This document shows positions 1 to 15,000 of a DNA stretch of 24,764 nucleotides, in pieces. The DNA is from an uncultured Christensenella sp. (GTDB taxonomy: Bacteria; Bacillota; Clostridia; Christensenellales; Borkfalkiaceae): contig CAJTUI010000015.1 of NCBI GenBank assembly GCA_910579705.1, positions 1 through 24,764 of the forward strand, given 5' to 3'. Position 1 is the stretch's first letter. Every line of letters starts with the position of its first letter. The notes beneath the pieces were generated by a model that saw only the letters and a program-made list of their open reading frames with translations, made no database searches and was not told the origin of the DNA. The position numbers and the translations under genes are program-made.

Positions 1-3000
1 CCGAAAGCGGCCGCGAAGACGCCTCTGCCGATTCCGCCGCAGATGAGGGCGCGCAGGAAGAAGAGGAGGAGTACGACGAGCGTTATGACGAAGGCGTTTT
101 GAACTCTATTGCCGACAGGACCGGCATTAAGTTCGAATACGTCGACTTTTACGCGCGCTCAATGGAAATAACCGCGGCGGAATTGGAGGAGTTCGTTGAT
201 ACGGACTTGCAGACCACCGCGGAAACTATCCTTGCCTTCAATAACGATTATGAGGCGGGGTATATCGACCTTGACGCAAAGCAGGACAGAAAGTCTGCGG
301 CCTCCGACGATATGCTGCTCCCTCCCGACGGAACGGGCGAATATGCCAGCGGATATACGGAAGGTTTGCAAACCGCATTGCCTATTGAAAAAATATCTGC
401 GAGCAAACCGATAACTAATGAAACCGAGTTATGGGGAAGTAGTGCATATACCATTTTCGGCTCAGACCATTGGGGGAATCAAAGAAATAATCTTGCCGCA
501 GGTGAAGCGGGAAGATACTATTTCGTATGGTTAGAGCCGGGCGAATCGTATACATTCAGCGTTTATGATGCGATAGGCCATTCGTCTGTTACATACGGAG
601 CATACGACGATACGTCTCATTGTTTTTACCGTTATTTATACAATAACAACCCTGAGGCTACGGCATTAAGTTATTATAAAGATGTCGGATTTTGGGGAGG
701 CATATTTGATAATGATGCTAACGGTACTCCGATAAATGGATATACAGGTCAGACGTTAGCGGAAACGCAGGAAGAGTATTCTTCCTCGATAACGCCCAGC
801 GCCGACTATTTGGTTGGGTCAACGACCTATAATAATGCAGGACAAACGAGTACGCTTGTGATTGACGGCGACGCCCCGAGCGGGGTTTACTACCTCAGAT
901 ATTGGAGGCCGCGTAAGGGCACGACCAGCCGTTACTGGGGTACTGGAGTTTCCACATATTATAATCCCGTAAACTGGCAAAGCCAGTACTTGCCCAATAT
1001 GTCTTGGTATTGGGGGCCTTGGTCTTATTGGGCAGAAATAAAAGTCATAGTGCACAGAAGTTCCGTAGAGGCGCCCGTTATGAAATTCGACGAGGGCGTT
1101 AACACGGACAGAACGAGAAAGGAAGTTATCTATAACCAGCAGCCCCAGCAGATTACGTTCACGGGCGACTACGGCCCCGGACTTGTAAGCTGGACGTCTA
1201 CCAGCACGAATCCCAACTCCGACGTTACACTTGTTTCCAGACCTCAGTCGGGTATCGACCCCCGCGGTAACCTCGTATTGCAGGCGACGGACGTAGGCGA
1301 GTACACGATAACTTTGACGCCGTTCAGGAAATGGTCGGACGGAACCGACACGCCGCGAACGTTTACGTTCATAATTAAGAAATTGGAGTTGGAGCGACCA
1401 ACGCTACAGGACGAGGGCGACGTAGTCGACCCGACGCAACCAAACCTGAAATTCGTATACGACAGGGGCGGACCGCAATATATAAGCGTTTATCCTGTGC
1501 CAAGTGAGAACGTTGAGTACACAACCCAAGGACTGACCGAATGGCTGTGGACGGAAAACGGAATGCTCACTCTTCAGCAGAGCAATCAGGGCACTTATAC
1601 CTTCACGGTAAAACTGAAAGACAAGGACAATATGGTGTGGACCACGCCGGCGGACGTGACCGACCCCACGACGGGCAACACTGTACAGTCCTATAACGAC
1701 GAGATTACATTTACATTTACAATCGGTTCAAAGCTGATTTCTCTGTCGCCGGAGATTATAGACGACGGCGGCGAGGTCGAGGATTTCTCCAAGACGGTCA
1801 CCTACAACGGCGCGGACCAGCTTATGAATATAATGTACGTATCCCAGCAGAGCGTTGAAATAGACGTAGGCGTTCTGGGCACGTACTCCATTACGGATAA
1901 CGTACTTACCGTTTCGGCCAGGGACGCGGGCACTTATCCCATTATCCTCACGCCCAAAGCCGGATATGTGTGGAACGACGGACAGTCGGGCCCGCGCACG
2001 TACGATTTCGTAATCGACAGAATGAAGATATCCGCGCCTTTCCTTACGGATAAGGACGCTAAGGATAACGTAAAAGAAGTAACCTATTACGGCGAAAAGG
2101 ACGAAAACGGCAACCAGTGGTTTGAAACGCTGACATTTGACAACGCATACGAGGCGCGTATAACCTGGACTGCTATCGGAATGAACCAGTATCTCTGGGG
2201 CGACAGACAGCTTATCCTTTCCGCGCGTGCGGCGGGCACGTATACCGTGCGTTTCGATACCAAAGCCAACTATCAGTGGGATGACGGGGTCACCCCTCCC
2301 GTAGTCACGCTCATAATCAATAAAAAGCCGGTAGAATTACCTTCGCTGGTTATGACCGATACGGCGATTTCCTATCCCGACGGCGCAACCGAAGAGATTG
2401 TAAAATACGAGGGCAACTCCAAGGAAGTCAAGTTCAACTTCAAGGAGCACTATATCAACCTCAAAGTCGGTTTGCAGGGCTCCATATTCATTTCCTACAA
2501 CGAAACGCTGGACAGGGAATGGGGACTTACGAGCGAGTTTGTCAAGTTTACCGGTACGGACGCGGGCGAATATCCCATCAAGCTCTCTCCCACGGCGAAC
2601 TATTGCTGGGCGGACGGAACTACCGACGAGAAAATTTTCTATTTCAGAATACACGCTATAAGTCTGCCCAGACTTACCTATAAAACGTTCTATAAGGAAA
2701 CGCAGTCGTATTACGAAGTTGCGGAAGTGGACGATATGGGCAGGCCCACTGCCTCGTTCGCATACGACAAAGAGATTCAGACCGTCAGAATCGGTTCCGG
2801 CCGCGACGACGAGTTTGCGTACAATCCCGAAAAGCACACTTACAGAATAGTAGACGAGCTGAATAACCCTATTGAAAACTTCAATGAACTGGGCATTATA
2901 TGCACAGAAGGCAAGGGCTATTTACAGGTCGAGATAACCGAGGCGGGCTATTATTTCATAATGGTAACGCTTAAAAACACCAACTACTGTTGGGAAGGCA

Positions 3001-6000
3001 CGGACGAGTCGCCAAGCCTTGTTTACAGAGTGGTCATAAATCCTATGGCACTGACCGACCCCGTTCTGGTATATGACAGGAGCGAAGAGGCGGGCGAGAA
3101 GGTGGATTACGAGGGTAATATGATGGTCGGCGAATACTGGACCACCGATTACCGTATGACTATTGCGCTCAAAGACGACTACCGCAATCTCGTAGAAGTG
3201 CTCTACGACGAAACCAAAATCACCTACGAGGGCTGGAAAGACGGCAAGCTTGTATTTACCGCAGGCAATACGGGCGAGTATAAAGTCAGGCTCAGAACTA
3301 AGTTCAGCAGCTACAAGTGGGCCTCGGGCGAAACCTACTGCGAGTTTATTCTTAAAATAGTGTTCGCACCCGTCGCGGGCATAGAGATGTACTACGTTGA
3401 CGAGGAGGGCGCAAACCACGACAACACGGGCGACCTTATCGACAACAGGACGGATATACAGGGCGGCCAAAACGACGAGCTGAGCAAGACGATTATATTC
3501 AGCGAAAAGAATCGCGGAATATACATAAAGCGCACCGATATGAGCGAGGAATATATACCCACCGGTTTCTTCGACCAGTTCGACTGCGTCGTAACGGCGG
3601 CCGACTCCACGGGCGCGGCTCAGGGCGCAGACTGGTGGACCGTGCACGAGTACGGCGAGAACCTGTTCCGTTTCTCGTTCCTCCACGCGGGCACCTATAA
3701 GGTCACGATTACGCCGAGAGCGGACTACTGCTGGCGTGATTCGCAGGATAACAGAAAGAGCGTTACCTTAACCATCATCGTCGAGAAGATGGAAGTTACG
3801 CGCGCTCACCTCTACGACGACGGCGACGGCGCGACTTACGAGGACACTCTCTCGCAGAAAACGATAGCTTTCAACCGCGACGAAGGCGTTAAGTTCAGTA
3901 TCGGTCTCGGCGAGCACCCCGACGCATACGAGGTTGTCGCGTTCGAGGCGAGCGAGAGCACCGACGGCGACGGAATGGTCGCTCCCGGCGCGTATGTCGA
4001 GTTTGATAACGATTTCGTATTCACTGCCAAGGCGGTGCATACCGGTTCGTACGTTCTCAAACTGGGAATTTCCAATCCTAATAACTATAAGTGGCCTTCG
4101 GGCTATGCCGACGTGCTCGAATACAAGCTGTATGTCGAAAAACTCGGCATTGCGGCGCCTACGGCCTGGCTGTACGACGACGGCGACGACACGTTCAATG
4201 CCGCCACGGGTTCGGGCACGCCCATAAAAACGGGTATGCAGGCGACCGAGGTATACACGGGTTACAAGCGCAACATCTATATAATCGGCGAAACGGTAAG
4301 TGGCGGCGATATCGAGTTTATACTCAACGCAACCGACTCAACGAACGACGACAAGGCGGGCGTGGAACTCACGCTTAACGACATAAAGGTCTATAAGTTC
4401 AACGCGTCGAAGGTCAACTCGTATACTATAACGGTTAGATTCAAGACCGCGGACTATTACTGGTTGAAGGACAACGGCGACAAGAACGACACTGCCGCGC
4501 GTACGTTTACGTTAAAAATCAACACGAAAATGCTGTCTGTGCCCGTAATAGACGGTTACGACTGGCAGTCGCTTGTGGACAACAGCCATTTCGCGTACTT
4601 CACTTACGACAGCGACGTGGAATCGCAGGCTATAACCATCAAGGGCGTAAATTTCGGCGAAACGCTTACGGCGGATTCGTATACCACCGTTACGCCTTCC
4701 TATAAGTATATCACCCCTTCCGTATCTTCGAAAGCTACCGCGGATAAGACGGACTTTACCGTGAATATCGGCGACGACAACACCGGCACGATAGAGATGT
4801 TTACGAAGAACGGTACCCCCGGCGTGCCCGACGTGTACTGTATCGAGCTCAATCTCGACACCAAGAACGAGGCGTGGCTGTCGACGGGCGCGGGGCTGGA
4901 TACCGATACCAAGTACTATTACATCATAATCCAGAAGGCGGCGGTCAAGGTTCCCGAGATAGAAGTTACTTCGGGTCTTCTTCCCAACCCTTACGAAAAG
5001 CACGTGACCTATACGGGCGAAAAGTGGGTTGACGCGCTCAAACTCCTGAATATGGACAGCAAGTGGGTAAATTACAACTTCGCTTATCCTTCGGAGATGA
5101 CGGGCGTTCATTCCGACGCGGACAATACCCTTGTCGTAAGCACGGACGCACCCGCCAAGAGCTATACGATAACCGTCAGCCTTGTCGACCCCGACAATAT
5201 GGAATGGCTTGCAAAGGACGGCAGCACGGACGATCTGGATTTCAACCTTATCGTCGACCCGTACAGCATTGCAAAACCCTACATCTACGTTGCTACCAGC
5301 GAGGGCGCGGAGGGCGTTGTAGGCCTTACCAAGACGGTTACTTATAACCGCGACGAGCAGGAAATCAAGATTGCAAACTTCTGGAACGATATCGAATCCA
5401 GATGGATGACCAAGGCGGTCGTATCCTCGGCTACGTTCGAGAGAGAGGGATACGAGGAGAACTTCTTCGACGAGGCAAGTTTCGAAACGCGTAAAATCAG
5501 CCACGACTACTATCAGGACATTAACGACGGTCTGCTTGTGTTTGCGGCGAGGAATGCGGATAAGTACGTAGTAAGGTTTACGCTTACGGACAACGCGGTC
5601 TGGGCTGACGGCAGTACGGACCCCGTGGACGTTACTTTCATAATCGAGAAGTTGCAGTACGATACTCCGTATATCTTTAACGACAGCACGGACACCGAAA
5701 AGACCATTTCGGGCAGAACTAAACATTACAGCTACAAAGTCGACGAAAACGGCGACGGCGTTGAGCGCGTTTTACAGATACTCGAATTCGACGAGCAGAT
5801 TATGGACCTCGATTCGATTGCGGGCGTGCGCCACGACGGAACGACCGAGTTCGCGGCGGGTATAACCGCGCACGGTTTTGACGGAACGTATTATAACTTC
5901 CACGCAGCCGAGGCGGGTATCTACACGCTCACTTTCAAGTTGAAGGATTTCGCAAACACGCGCTGGCGCTATGCGAACCTCGAAACTATTGCGTTTACTT

Positions 6001-9000
6001 TCAGGATTGACAGACTCAAACGCGAAACTCCTTTCGCCAACAACGAGTATCTGTTGAAACTCGAATCTTTAAAAGACAATAAAATCACCGTTCAGTACGA
6101 CGCAAGACTGCATTCGATGATGGTTGAAAACATCCCGATGCAGGCCGGAAACATCGTCGACGAAAGATACGTTTCTTTCGAAGTTACGAACGGCGCGAAC
6201 AACAAGTTCCCCATAAGCCTTGCCGACGTTATCGGTTACACGGAAACGAAGGACGCGTCCGGTAACTGGCTGAAAGTGTCCGACATTTACGGCCCTACGT
6301 ACGACGGCGCGCTTAAAAACCTTATCGTTGAAAAACAAAACATAATCACGTTCGGCGCGAAAGAGCCGGGCTCCTATAAGGTCACCGTAAAACTGGCCAG
6401 CACGGACAATATGGTCTGGTCCAACGGCACCACCGACGAAATCGAGTTCGAACTCGTAATCGAGAAGATGGTTCACGCCGCGCCCAGCTACGCGTCCGAA
6501 ACCACCAAGGAATACGAGGGCGGGGACGTCACGTTTACGATTAAGGACCTGTATAACGGTATACTCACCGAAGAGGATTACGAAAACGGAACGGTTACGG
6601 GTTATGCTTACGAAAATTACAGCATAACGTACGAAGGCCCCAGAACGGTCGCTACCGACGACAACTCGGCGTTCGAGGAGTCCTGGTTCAACGGCGTTCT
6701 TAAACTCAAATTCAGAGAAATAGGCAAATATACCGTCAAGGTATGGATAGAGGAAGATTTGCGCGAGTACGCAAGCTGGCGCGACACCACTCTCACCGAA
6801 AAGACCTTTGTATTCAACGTGACGAAACGCAATCTCGGCGCGCAGTGGACGTTCAGCTCGACCGACGAAAAGACGGACGCCGTTCTTCAAACGGGTTCGG
6901 CTACCTGGCCGATAAGCTCGCCCGTTATGGCTAAACTCACCGTGACGGGGCTCAGGGTTGTGCCCACGGCGTCGCCTTCGGCGGCGAAGGCTGTCCCCGC
7001 AGGGCTTGACAGCTATTTCAAAATCAAAATCTACTATAAGCAGAACGGCAACACCGAAGAGTGGATGCTGCTGGACGAAAACGACATTTCCTGGCAGTAC
7101 GAAGAGCAGGCGGACGGAACGTACAACGCATACTGTTTCTGCGCCCTGCCCTACGGCAACAACAACATAATGAAGAGCGTTTACGATATCTATGCAGTAC
7201 AGCAGGATACCGACGGCAACTACGTACTCGGCGACAGCACGCAGAGGTTCGTAGTAATCGCCGACCCCGCTCCTTTCGACGAATCCCTGCTTATATGGCA
7301 GTACAGAATCAGCACCGACCCCACAAACACCGTATACACGGTAGGCACGGAGGGACAGGACGCAAACAACAGGCTGCACCTGCCTTTCCTTACCGACGGC
7401 GGCCAGTACATTTTCAACCCGTATATGAACGCCAAGGGTATGGCCGGTTTCGATAACTTCGGCTATTCCGACTTCGAGGACGCGTTGCTGTCCTGGCAGG
7501 TCAGGCTGGACGCGTTCTGGGGCAACACCACCGCGACCAACGCGGGCAATTACGAGGCGAAGATTACGCTTTCGGCCAGAGACCCCGACAAGTATTCGTA
7601 CGACACGGCCCAGCCCTTAGTGCTCTATTACACTATCGACCGCGCCAAGTACGACCTTACCGGCCTCAGCTGGGATTATGCGGGCGAAAACGCGTTCACT
7701 TACGACGACACTTCCAAGACGATAAGCCTTACGGGCACGGCGCCTTCCGGACTTACCTGGATTTATACGGGCACGGGCTACGCCAACAACCAGCAGGTTT
7801 ACGCGGGCGAATACACCACTTCGGTCAAGTTCAGCAGCGCAACCAGCAACTACGAAACCCCTAAAATGGGCGATACGAGCACTTATACGGGTACGTTCGA
7901 ATGGCTGTGCACCTGGAAGATTAACCAGAAGAAACTTTCCGTAAGCTGGCAGGAGGGCGAACACAGCTCCGACGGCTCCGTTACGACGTATAATCCCGTC
8001 GTAATAGAAACCGAAACGGATTCGCCCAGCAACAAGGTTACGTATATCTACAAGAAGTGGAACGAAACTTTGCAGACCTGGGAAGTTACGCCCAGTATCG
8101 AGCGCGAAGTTGGCAAGACCGTCAGGTATCTTATCGAGGCCGTTCTCAAACAGGGCACGGGTTCGCTCGATTATGCCAACAACTACGTGTTGGAGTTTGT
8201 CGGCGAGGAGAACCCCAAGGAGTTCGAGTTCGGCGGCGACGATACCGCGATACTCGTTCATATCGAAATCAACGGCAAGACCGATACGGTCTACGTCTAT
8301 GACGGCGACCCGTTCGAGGCTACGGCGGTTATCGACCTTAACACCTCCAACGGCGAGATAGACAACAGCAATATCGACGTAATTTACTATTCGGACGTCA
8401 GCGGCTACACTATGCCCATACCGGCGCCCACGCTCCCCGGCAATTACAGGGTTGTGCTCAAACTCAAATACAGCGGTTCCACCGACTATTATCTCAGCAC
8501 TTCCCAGTTCGATTTCCAGGTCGTCAAGGCCACGTTCGACCCCGACGAATTCTATTGGGAGTATACCCATAATTCCGAAGACGGAACGATTGTCGCGGTC
8601 TACGACAAGGCTCAGTCCATCTGGATCGATTCCGAAACGGGCGAGGCGGTAGAAATCGTTTACGACGGCTACGCGCACAATATCAAGTTAAAGAGCTCGT
8701 ACGACAACCTTATAATCAGTATGCCCACCTCAACGGACGACGTTTCGTCCGCAATAGACGCGGGCGACTACGTAGCGAAAGCGTATTTCACCTACGACGA
8801 AGACAAGTGGAACGCGCCCGAAATAGAGGACACGTTCGAGTGGACTATCAAAAAACAACTCCTCGACCTTTCTCAGGTCAAGTGGAGCGACTATCAGGAT
8901 TACGTGTTTACAATCGTCGGCGGCGTTGCTACGGAATACTCGGTCGAGGTTGAAAACCTTCCCGACTACCTGCTCGACAAGGTTGAGTACACCACGACTT

Positions 9001-12000
9001 ACCGCGGCGACTTCGTTGACAACGTCAACAGCAACGCGGGCAAGTACACGACTACCATAACGATTAAAGAAGATTTAATCGATACCGACAACTACGTTCT
9101 CGGCGAATGGCCTTCCGCCACGGTAGATAAGTTCACCGACTGGACTATCGCGCGCAGAAAGATAACCGTTCCCGCGGGCAACGGCAGCTGGAACGTGTTT
9201 GACGGAAGTCTGCATAACCTTCTCAACGTGTTTGACGTTACAGTCGACTGGGAAGAGTACTACACCATAGAGATGGAGTACACCGACGCGGACGGCACGG
9301 CTACCGCGCCTTACGACGGCACGGCAGAGCACGGAATGCAGTTCCTCGCTTACAATGCGGGCACGTATACCTTCAAGCTCAAACTCAAAGACGGTATCAA
9401 CGGCAATATTCTGGATATCGACTGGGCTAACGTCGTATGGCTCATACCTTACGGCGCGGGCAGCTCCGACCTCCTTACTATGGCCGACCAGACCTCTTCG
9501 CTCGACGTTGAAAAAGCGGCTATGACCGTTATCGGCTGGGAACCCGAATGGGAGTCCTCCACGGTAATTCTCGGCGCGGGCAGCGTGTCCTCCAACAAGT
9601 TCATCGATTACGAGTTCTACGAGGGCAGCGGCAAGACCGGAAATAAGGTCGACCTCGACAAAATTCTCGAATCGCTCGGCGGCGACGTTTACTCCATAGC
9701 GCCTTTCGTTAAGGACGCGTATAAGGGCAACATCACGCTCACCTTCGACGCGGGCGTAGACGATTACTACGAGTTTACCACCCGTACGCTCGACGAGCAG
9801 AATTTCTGGCAGGTAAACGGCAAACCCAAGATTACGGGCTATACCGTAGACGGCGTTTACACCCCGTTTGACAGCGATATGCAGGCATCGGGCGAGGTCT
9901 ACGTACTGTACAGCGGCAAGACCGTAACTTTCGAAATCGACAACTGGGATTATTATCAGAACTACGTTGACGTATGGGGCGGCGACGAGCTCACGCAGAG
10001 CGAGGCGGGTTCTTACAGCATAACGTTCGTTCTTAAAAACGATTATCCCGATTATACGCTTTACTGGGGTCTTAAAGACGGCGGCACTGCGGTTGACCGT
10101 TCGTCCGTAACCCTCAAATTCGAAATCAAAATACTCAAACTCGAAATACCCGAACTCGAAGAAGGTATCACCTATACCGGCGACACCATCGACGTTATCG
10201 GCGCGTCGCTCGGACAGGAGGCATACGACAAACTCCTCGAACAGTACGGCGATTACGTTGAAATTTCGGGTAACGAAGGCACGAAGATAGGCAATTACAA
10301 GCTGTATCTCAGCATCAAGGAAGAGTTCGGAACGGCCGTGCGTTGGGACGACGGCAGCGGCACGGGCCTTGCGGGCACGTATTCCGTACTCTGGAAGATT
10401 AATCCTATCTATCTCGTCAAACCCGTCCTCAACACAACCGTATCGCTCACCTACGACGGCAACGAGCACAGCGTTTACGAAGTGCTGGTCGGCTACGGCG
10501 CGGACGTTTCCTCGCCCGAGCTTATCTGGCTTATGCAGAACGTAAGGCTGAAAATCGAAGGCAGCAGAAGTATCAACGCGGGCGAGTTCGCCGCAGTGTT
10601 CTCTCTTCCCAGCGCCAACTACGCCTGCTACGCCTGGATTGACGCGAACGGCAATGTGGACGCAAGTTCGGACAGCATAACAATCAACTGGGTAATCAAT
10701 AAACAGATTATCGATTTAAGCAACGTTGCGTGGGGTTATACCGACGCGGAAGGCAATCAGATTGCCTACGACGACAGCAATCCCTTCATTTACAAGCGTG
10801 AAAACGGTCAGGCGTACGTGCATAAGGTAGAGCTTATCAACCTTCCCGACGCGCTTAAAAACTACGTAAGCTACCGCACCGACGGACTTGCGGGTAACGG
10901 CGCCTCGGCAGTCGGCGAGTATACCACGACTTTCAATCTCGTATTGACCGCGCTTGACACCAAGAACTATGAGGTAGGCACTCTTCCCGAAGGCTTGGCA
11001 ACCTCGCTTACCTGGCGCATAGTTGCAAGACAGTTCAACCTTCCCCAGACCAATGTGGATTGGGATAAGTTCGACGGCAGCGTGCACGAGCTTATGGAGC
11101 TTGTCGGTTTCGAGGCCGGTTGGGAAAACTACTTCGACGTAAAAGTTCAGTACTCCAAGGACGGCGTTATCTACGACGAGTATCTCGGATACGACTATTC
11201 GATTTACAAGGCGTACTTCACGGGTTCGTATAAGCTTGAAATTTCCATTAAAGCGGGCTTGAACAGCGACGTTCAGAGCACGGTATGGTTCGACGGAACG
11301 GACGTTTCCACCGGCGTGCAGACCGTTGTCGTCAAGTCTGAAAAGCTCGAACTGGAAATAGACGGCTGGACGGAGAACGACCAGTACTCGACCGTTATCA
11401 TCAACGGCTGGGACGATATTCCCGACGACGTCAAGGAAATGTTTGAGTACGTTATTTACGAGGACGGCAAACCCGACGTTCCCGTATCGCCCGAAAATAT
11501 CCAGAGCGGACTGACGTACGTAGTGAAATTCCGCGTCAAGGCAGAGTATCTCAACCTCGGCGAGTATGCGGAAGGTCTGTACGAGTTCGGCATTGTGTTT
11601 ATCTACAAGGGTGAAATCGTAACTGAGTTGACCTACGAGTTCGGTACCTACGACTTCGGCGACCAGCCCGTCGTATGGCTCCCCGCGCCCGTTCTCGAAG
11701 ACGACGAAATCGTCTTCACCGCCGAAGATATTACGTTCGAAATCGACGGCTGGGCGGAAGGCACGTATAACATTACCGAGGCGTTCTATAACAACCTCCG
11801 CGCGCTTTACGGCGTGGACATCGCAGACGAAATGCAGAAGCACAACTCCAAATTCTTCTACATTTTAAGCGGCGGGCTGACCCACAAAGCGGCGGGCGAG
11901 TATCAGGTAATAGTACGTTTCATTAATAAAGTAAACCTTTCCTGGTATGACAGCACCAAGTACAAGTACGAAAACGGCAGCTTAATCGAACTCGCCACCA

Positions 12001-15000
12001 ACACGGCGGTAGCGGATACGCAGTCGCTCATCAACCGTACTTCCAAGACGATTAAGTTCAGGATTCTTCCCGCAAGACTTGACAGTATAGATATTTCCGA
12101 ACTCGAAGAGCTTATCGAGGACCTCGAATATACCGGCGAAGAGCAGGATATCACCAAGAGCGAGGCGGTTGCCGAATGGTTCCGCGCTCTCGAAGAAAAG
12201 TACGGAAAACTTATATCTTACGACAAAAACAAGTTCACCAAGGCGGGCGAATACGAACTCGTTATCAAACTTACCGACCCCGACAGCAGCTACTGGGGCC
12301 TCGGCGAGAACGAATTCAGACCTGTTGACGCCAAGGGCTACGAGCTTAAATACGTATTCGTGGACGGCGAATGGAAACTGATGTTTGTACACGACGTCGA
12401 AGGCGGCTTTGTCGAATACGACGGCGATTACAGCCTCGAACAGGTTAAGTTCAAAGTCAGGTACGAGGTTGAGTACGTTGCGGCAGGCGAAGGCGCGGAT
12501 TCGTTGCTTAACGCCGACGGAACGCCCAAACAGCAGTACGTACGCGACGAAGACGGAAATATCGTTTACGTAGACGGTTCGCCCGTCAGGGTTCAGTACG
12601 TGACCGACGCGAACGGAAAAGCCGTTAAGTACAATCTTGTCGACGGCAAGTACGTTGCGGCCGAGGACGGCGAATATATCGCTAAATACAAGCTTGACGA
12701 AAAGGGCGAAAAGATTGCCCAAACTCAGGAAGTCAAGGAGTATATCTATCTCTTCGACAAACTTGAAGAGGATACAAGCAACGTTAAACAGCCTTTGCGT
12801 AAAGCGGACGGAACGTACGTCAACACGTATATCAACTTCGACGGAACGGACTATGTGATTGCAGAGTACGAAATCGACGCGGGCGGAAACTTCGTTATGG
12901 ACGGCGGCAACTATAAGTTCACCGTTGTAGACGCGGCTTGCCGTCTCGAACTCGACGGAGCAAATCCCGTAACTTACACTCTTGCAAACGGCAGGTATAT
13001 CCCGACCGTTGACGGCGGTTATGCGGCCAAGTACGTGCTCGACGAAAACGGCGATATCAAGCGTCAGGTCGCTTACGAGCTTGACGAGAACGGTAATCCC
13101 GTAATCGACACGGAAAACAGCAAGGTAACCGAAGAAGTAGAAAAGACCTCCACAGACCCTTATACGGTCAAATGGAAGATTGTCGCGTCGGGCGTTGAAA
13201 CTCCCGTCATAAACGACAAGTTATCGCTTGTTTATACAGGCAAAGAAATCGATATTTCCAAGGCTAAGCTCGGCGACAGCGCCGTAGTCATAGCTAACGG
13301 ATTAACGGCTGACGACGTAGAGGACGAGTATGTGCTCGTCGGGTTCGATTCCGAGAATATGGAAGTAGTTTCGGGCGGACTCAATACGGACGCGGGCACC
13401 TACACGGTGGTAATCAAGCTTAAAGGCGGAAATTACTTCTGGCAGGGAACGCAGTCCGATACCGTTTCCGTCAGCTGGACAATAGGCAAAGCGACGGTAG
13501 ATTTAAGCGGCGTGAAATGGAGCTACAACAGCGACACGAAGTACACGTACACGCGCGAGAACGGCAAGGCGAAGGTGTTCAGCGTAGGCTTGTTGAACTT
13601 GCCGGAGTCGCTTGAAGGCTGCGTGGAATACACGACGAACGGCAAAGTGGGCGCATACGCGGGCAGAAACGCGGGCAAGTATATAACGGAGTTCAGGTTC
13701 GACATAGACGAAAACAACTTCAACCCTATCGTAATTCCCGATACGCTGCCGAGAAGCATCACGTGGCAGATCCAGAAGCGCAAGCTTGAAATCCCCGTAA
13801 ACAGCGAGGCGTGGGTAGTGTTTGACGACGAGCCGCACGACCTGCTTGGTCTACTCAACCTCCCCGAGGATTGGGAAGAGTACTTCGAAATTTCCGTAAC
13901 CTATGCCAAGGATTTCGTAACGTTCGAACCTTACGAGGGCTATGAGGCAAAGGGAGCGGGCGCGTACAGATTCAGCGTGAGCATCAAAGCGGGAATCAAC
14001 ACTGACGTCACAAACCCGAGCGTAGTGTGGGTAACTGGCACGTCGCAGGGCGGCGGCGAAGTAACGCCTGACCCTACGCCGGATACACCGGACGGCCCCG
14101 AAACCGGCGACGGCAGCGAAAATACGGAACCGGTAACGCCGCCGGCCCCCGAGGCGCAGTCGGCGCTCGGCTACGCGCTGAGAGCGGGCAAGGCAGTAAA
14201 AGCAGACGACGCGACGGACGGAAGTGAGGACGGAAACGAAGAGGAAGGCGACGGCGAAATCGGCGACGGCGAAATCGCGGACCCGTTACCGGACGATGAC
14301 GATGACGACGGTTGGTGGTCGATACTGGACCAGTACGTAACGGTGGGAGTAGATAAGCTCGAACTGCTGGTAACGGACTGGGAAGGCATCACGCTGATGG
14401 CGCGAGTAGTGCTGGACTATAACCCCAACGGGAGTTACAGCGAAGAGTTGGTGGAGCGGATAAAGAAAATGCCGTTCCTGGAATACAAGGTATACGACAC
14501 GACGGGCAATGAAGTCGGGCAGAGCGAAATCACTGCCCGCGGCCCGGGCCATACGTATTTCGTAAAGGCAATCGTCAAGGACGGATATTCGGATTATATC
14601 GAATTGAAGTACGGAGACGGAGTAAAAAAAAAGTTTGACTTTACAACGGATTACGCGCCAACAACGCCGTTGACGGAAGTAGACAGGATAACGCAGACGC
14701 ACTACGAAGAGGAATACACGGGCGAGCCGATAACGTTCGTACTGGACTTTTTGGCGGATAAACCGTATCTGATGATAGTAGAGGGCGAAAGCGCGCTGAC
14801 GCAGACGGAAGTAGGGAAGTACTACGTGACGGTATGTTTCAGAGACGAGAGCCCGTATTGCTGGAAGAGCAGTAACAACCAGCGCGATAGAAGCGCGGTG
14901 GAAATCGAACTGGAAATCACGCGCAAGACTTTGGAAATCGAGGTCGAGGTCGAGCTGGGCGGATACACGGGCATAGAGATAGATATCGCGGTTATCCTGA

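Noticed and set aside
99..101. TTG as start codon of the giant gene
   Set aside because: The same frame is open upstream to base 3 without a stop, and the upstream residues form a coherent acidic segment. The gene is simply cut by the window edge.
1077..6827. CRISPR array or recent DNA tandem repeats in the repeat-rich region
   Set aside because: The periodicity exists at protein level only. Units vary from about 96 to 151 residues and are strongly diverged in DNA.
9075..10469. Long open frames on the minus strand across the giant gene (this 464-residue one, and others at 6069-7379, 10716-11843, 4512-5726 and 15852-16820)
   Set aside because: They lie wholly antisense to a clear coding frame, have odd composition and lack recognisable domains. 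They arise from the skewed codon use of the plus-strand gene.
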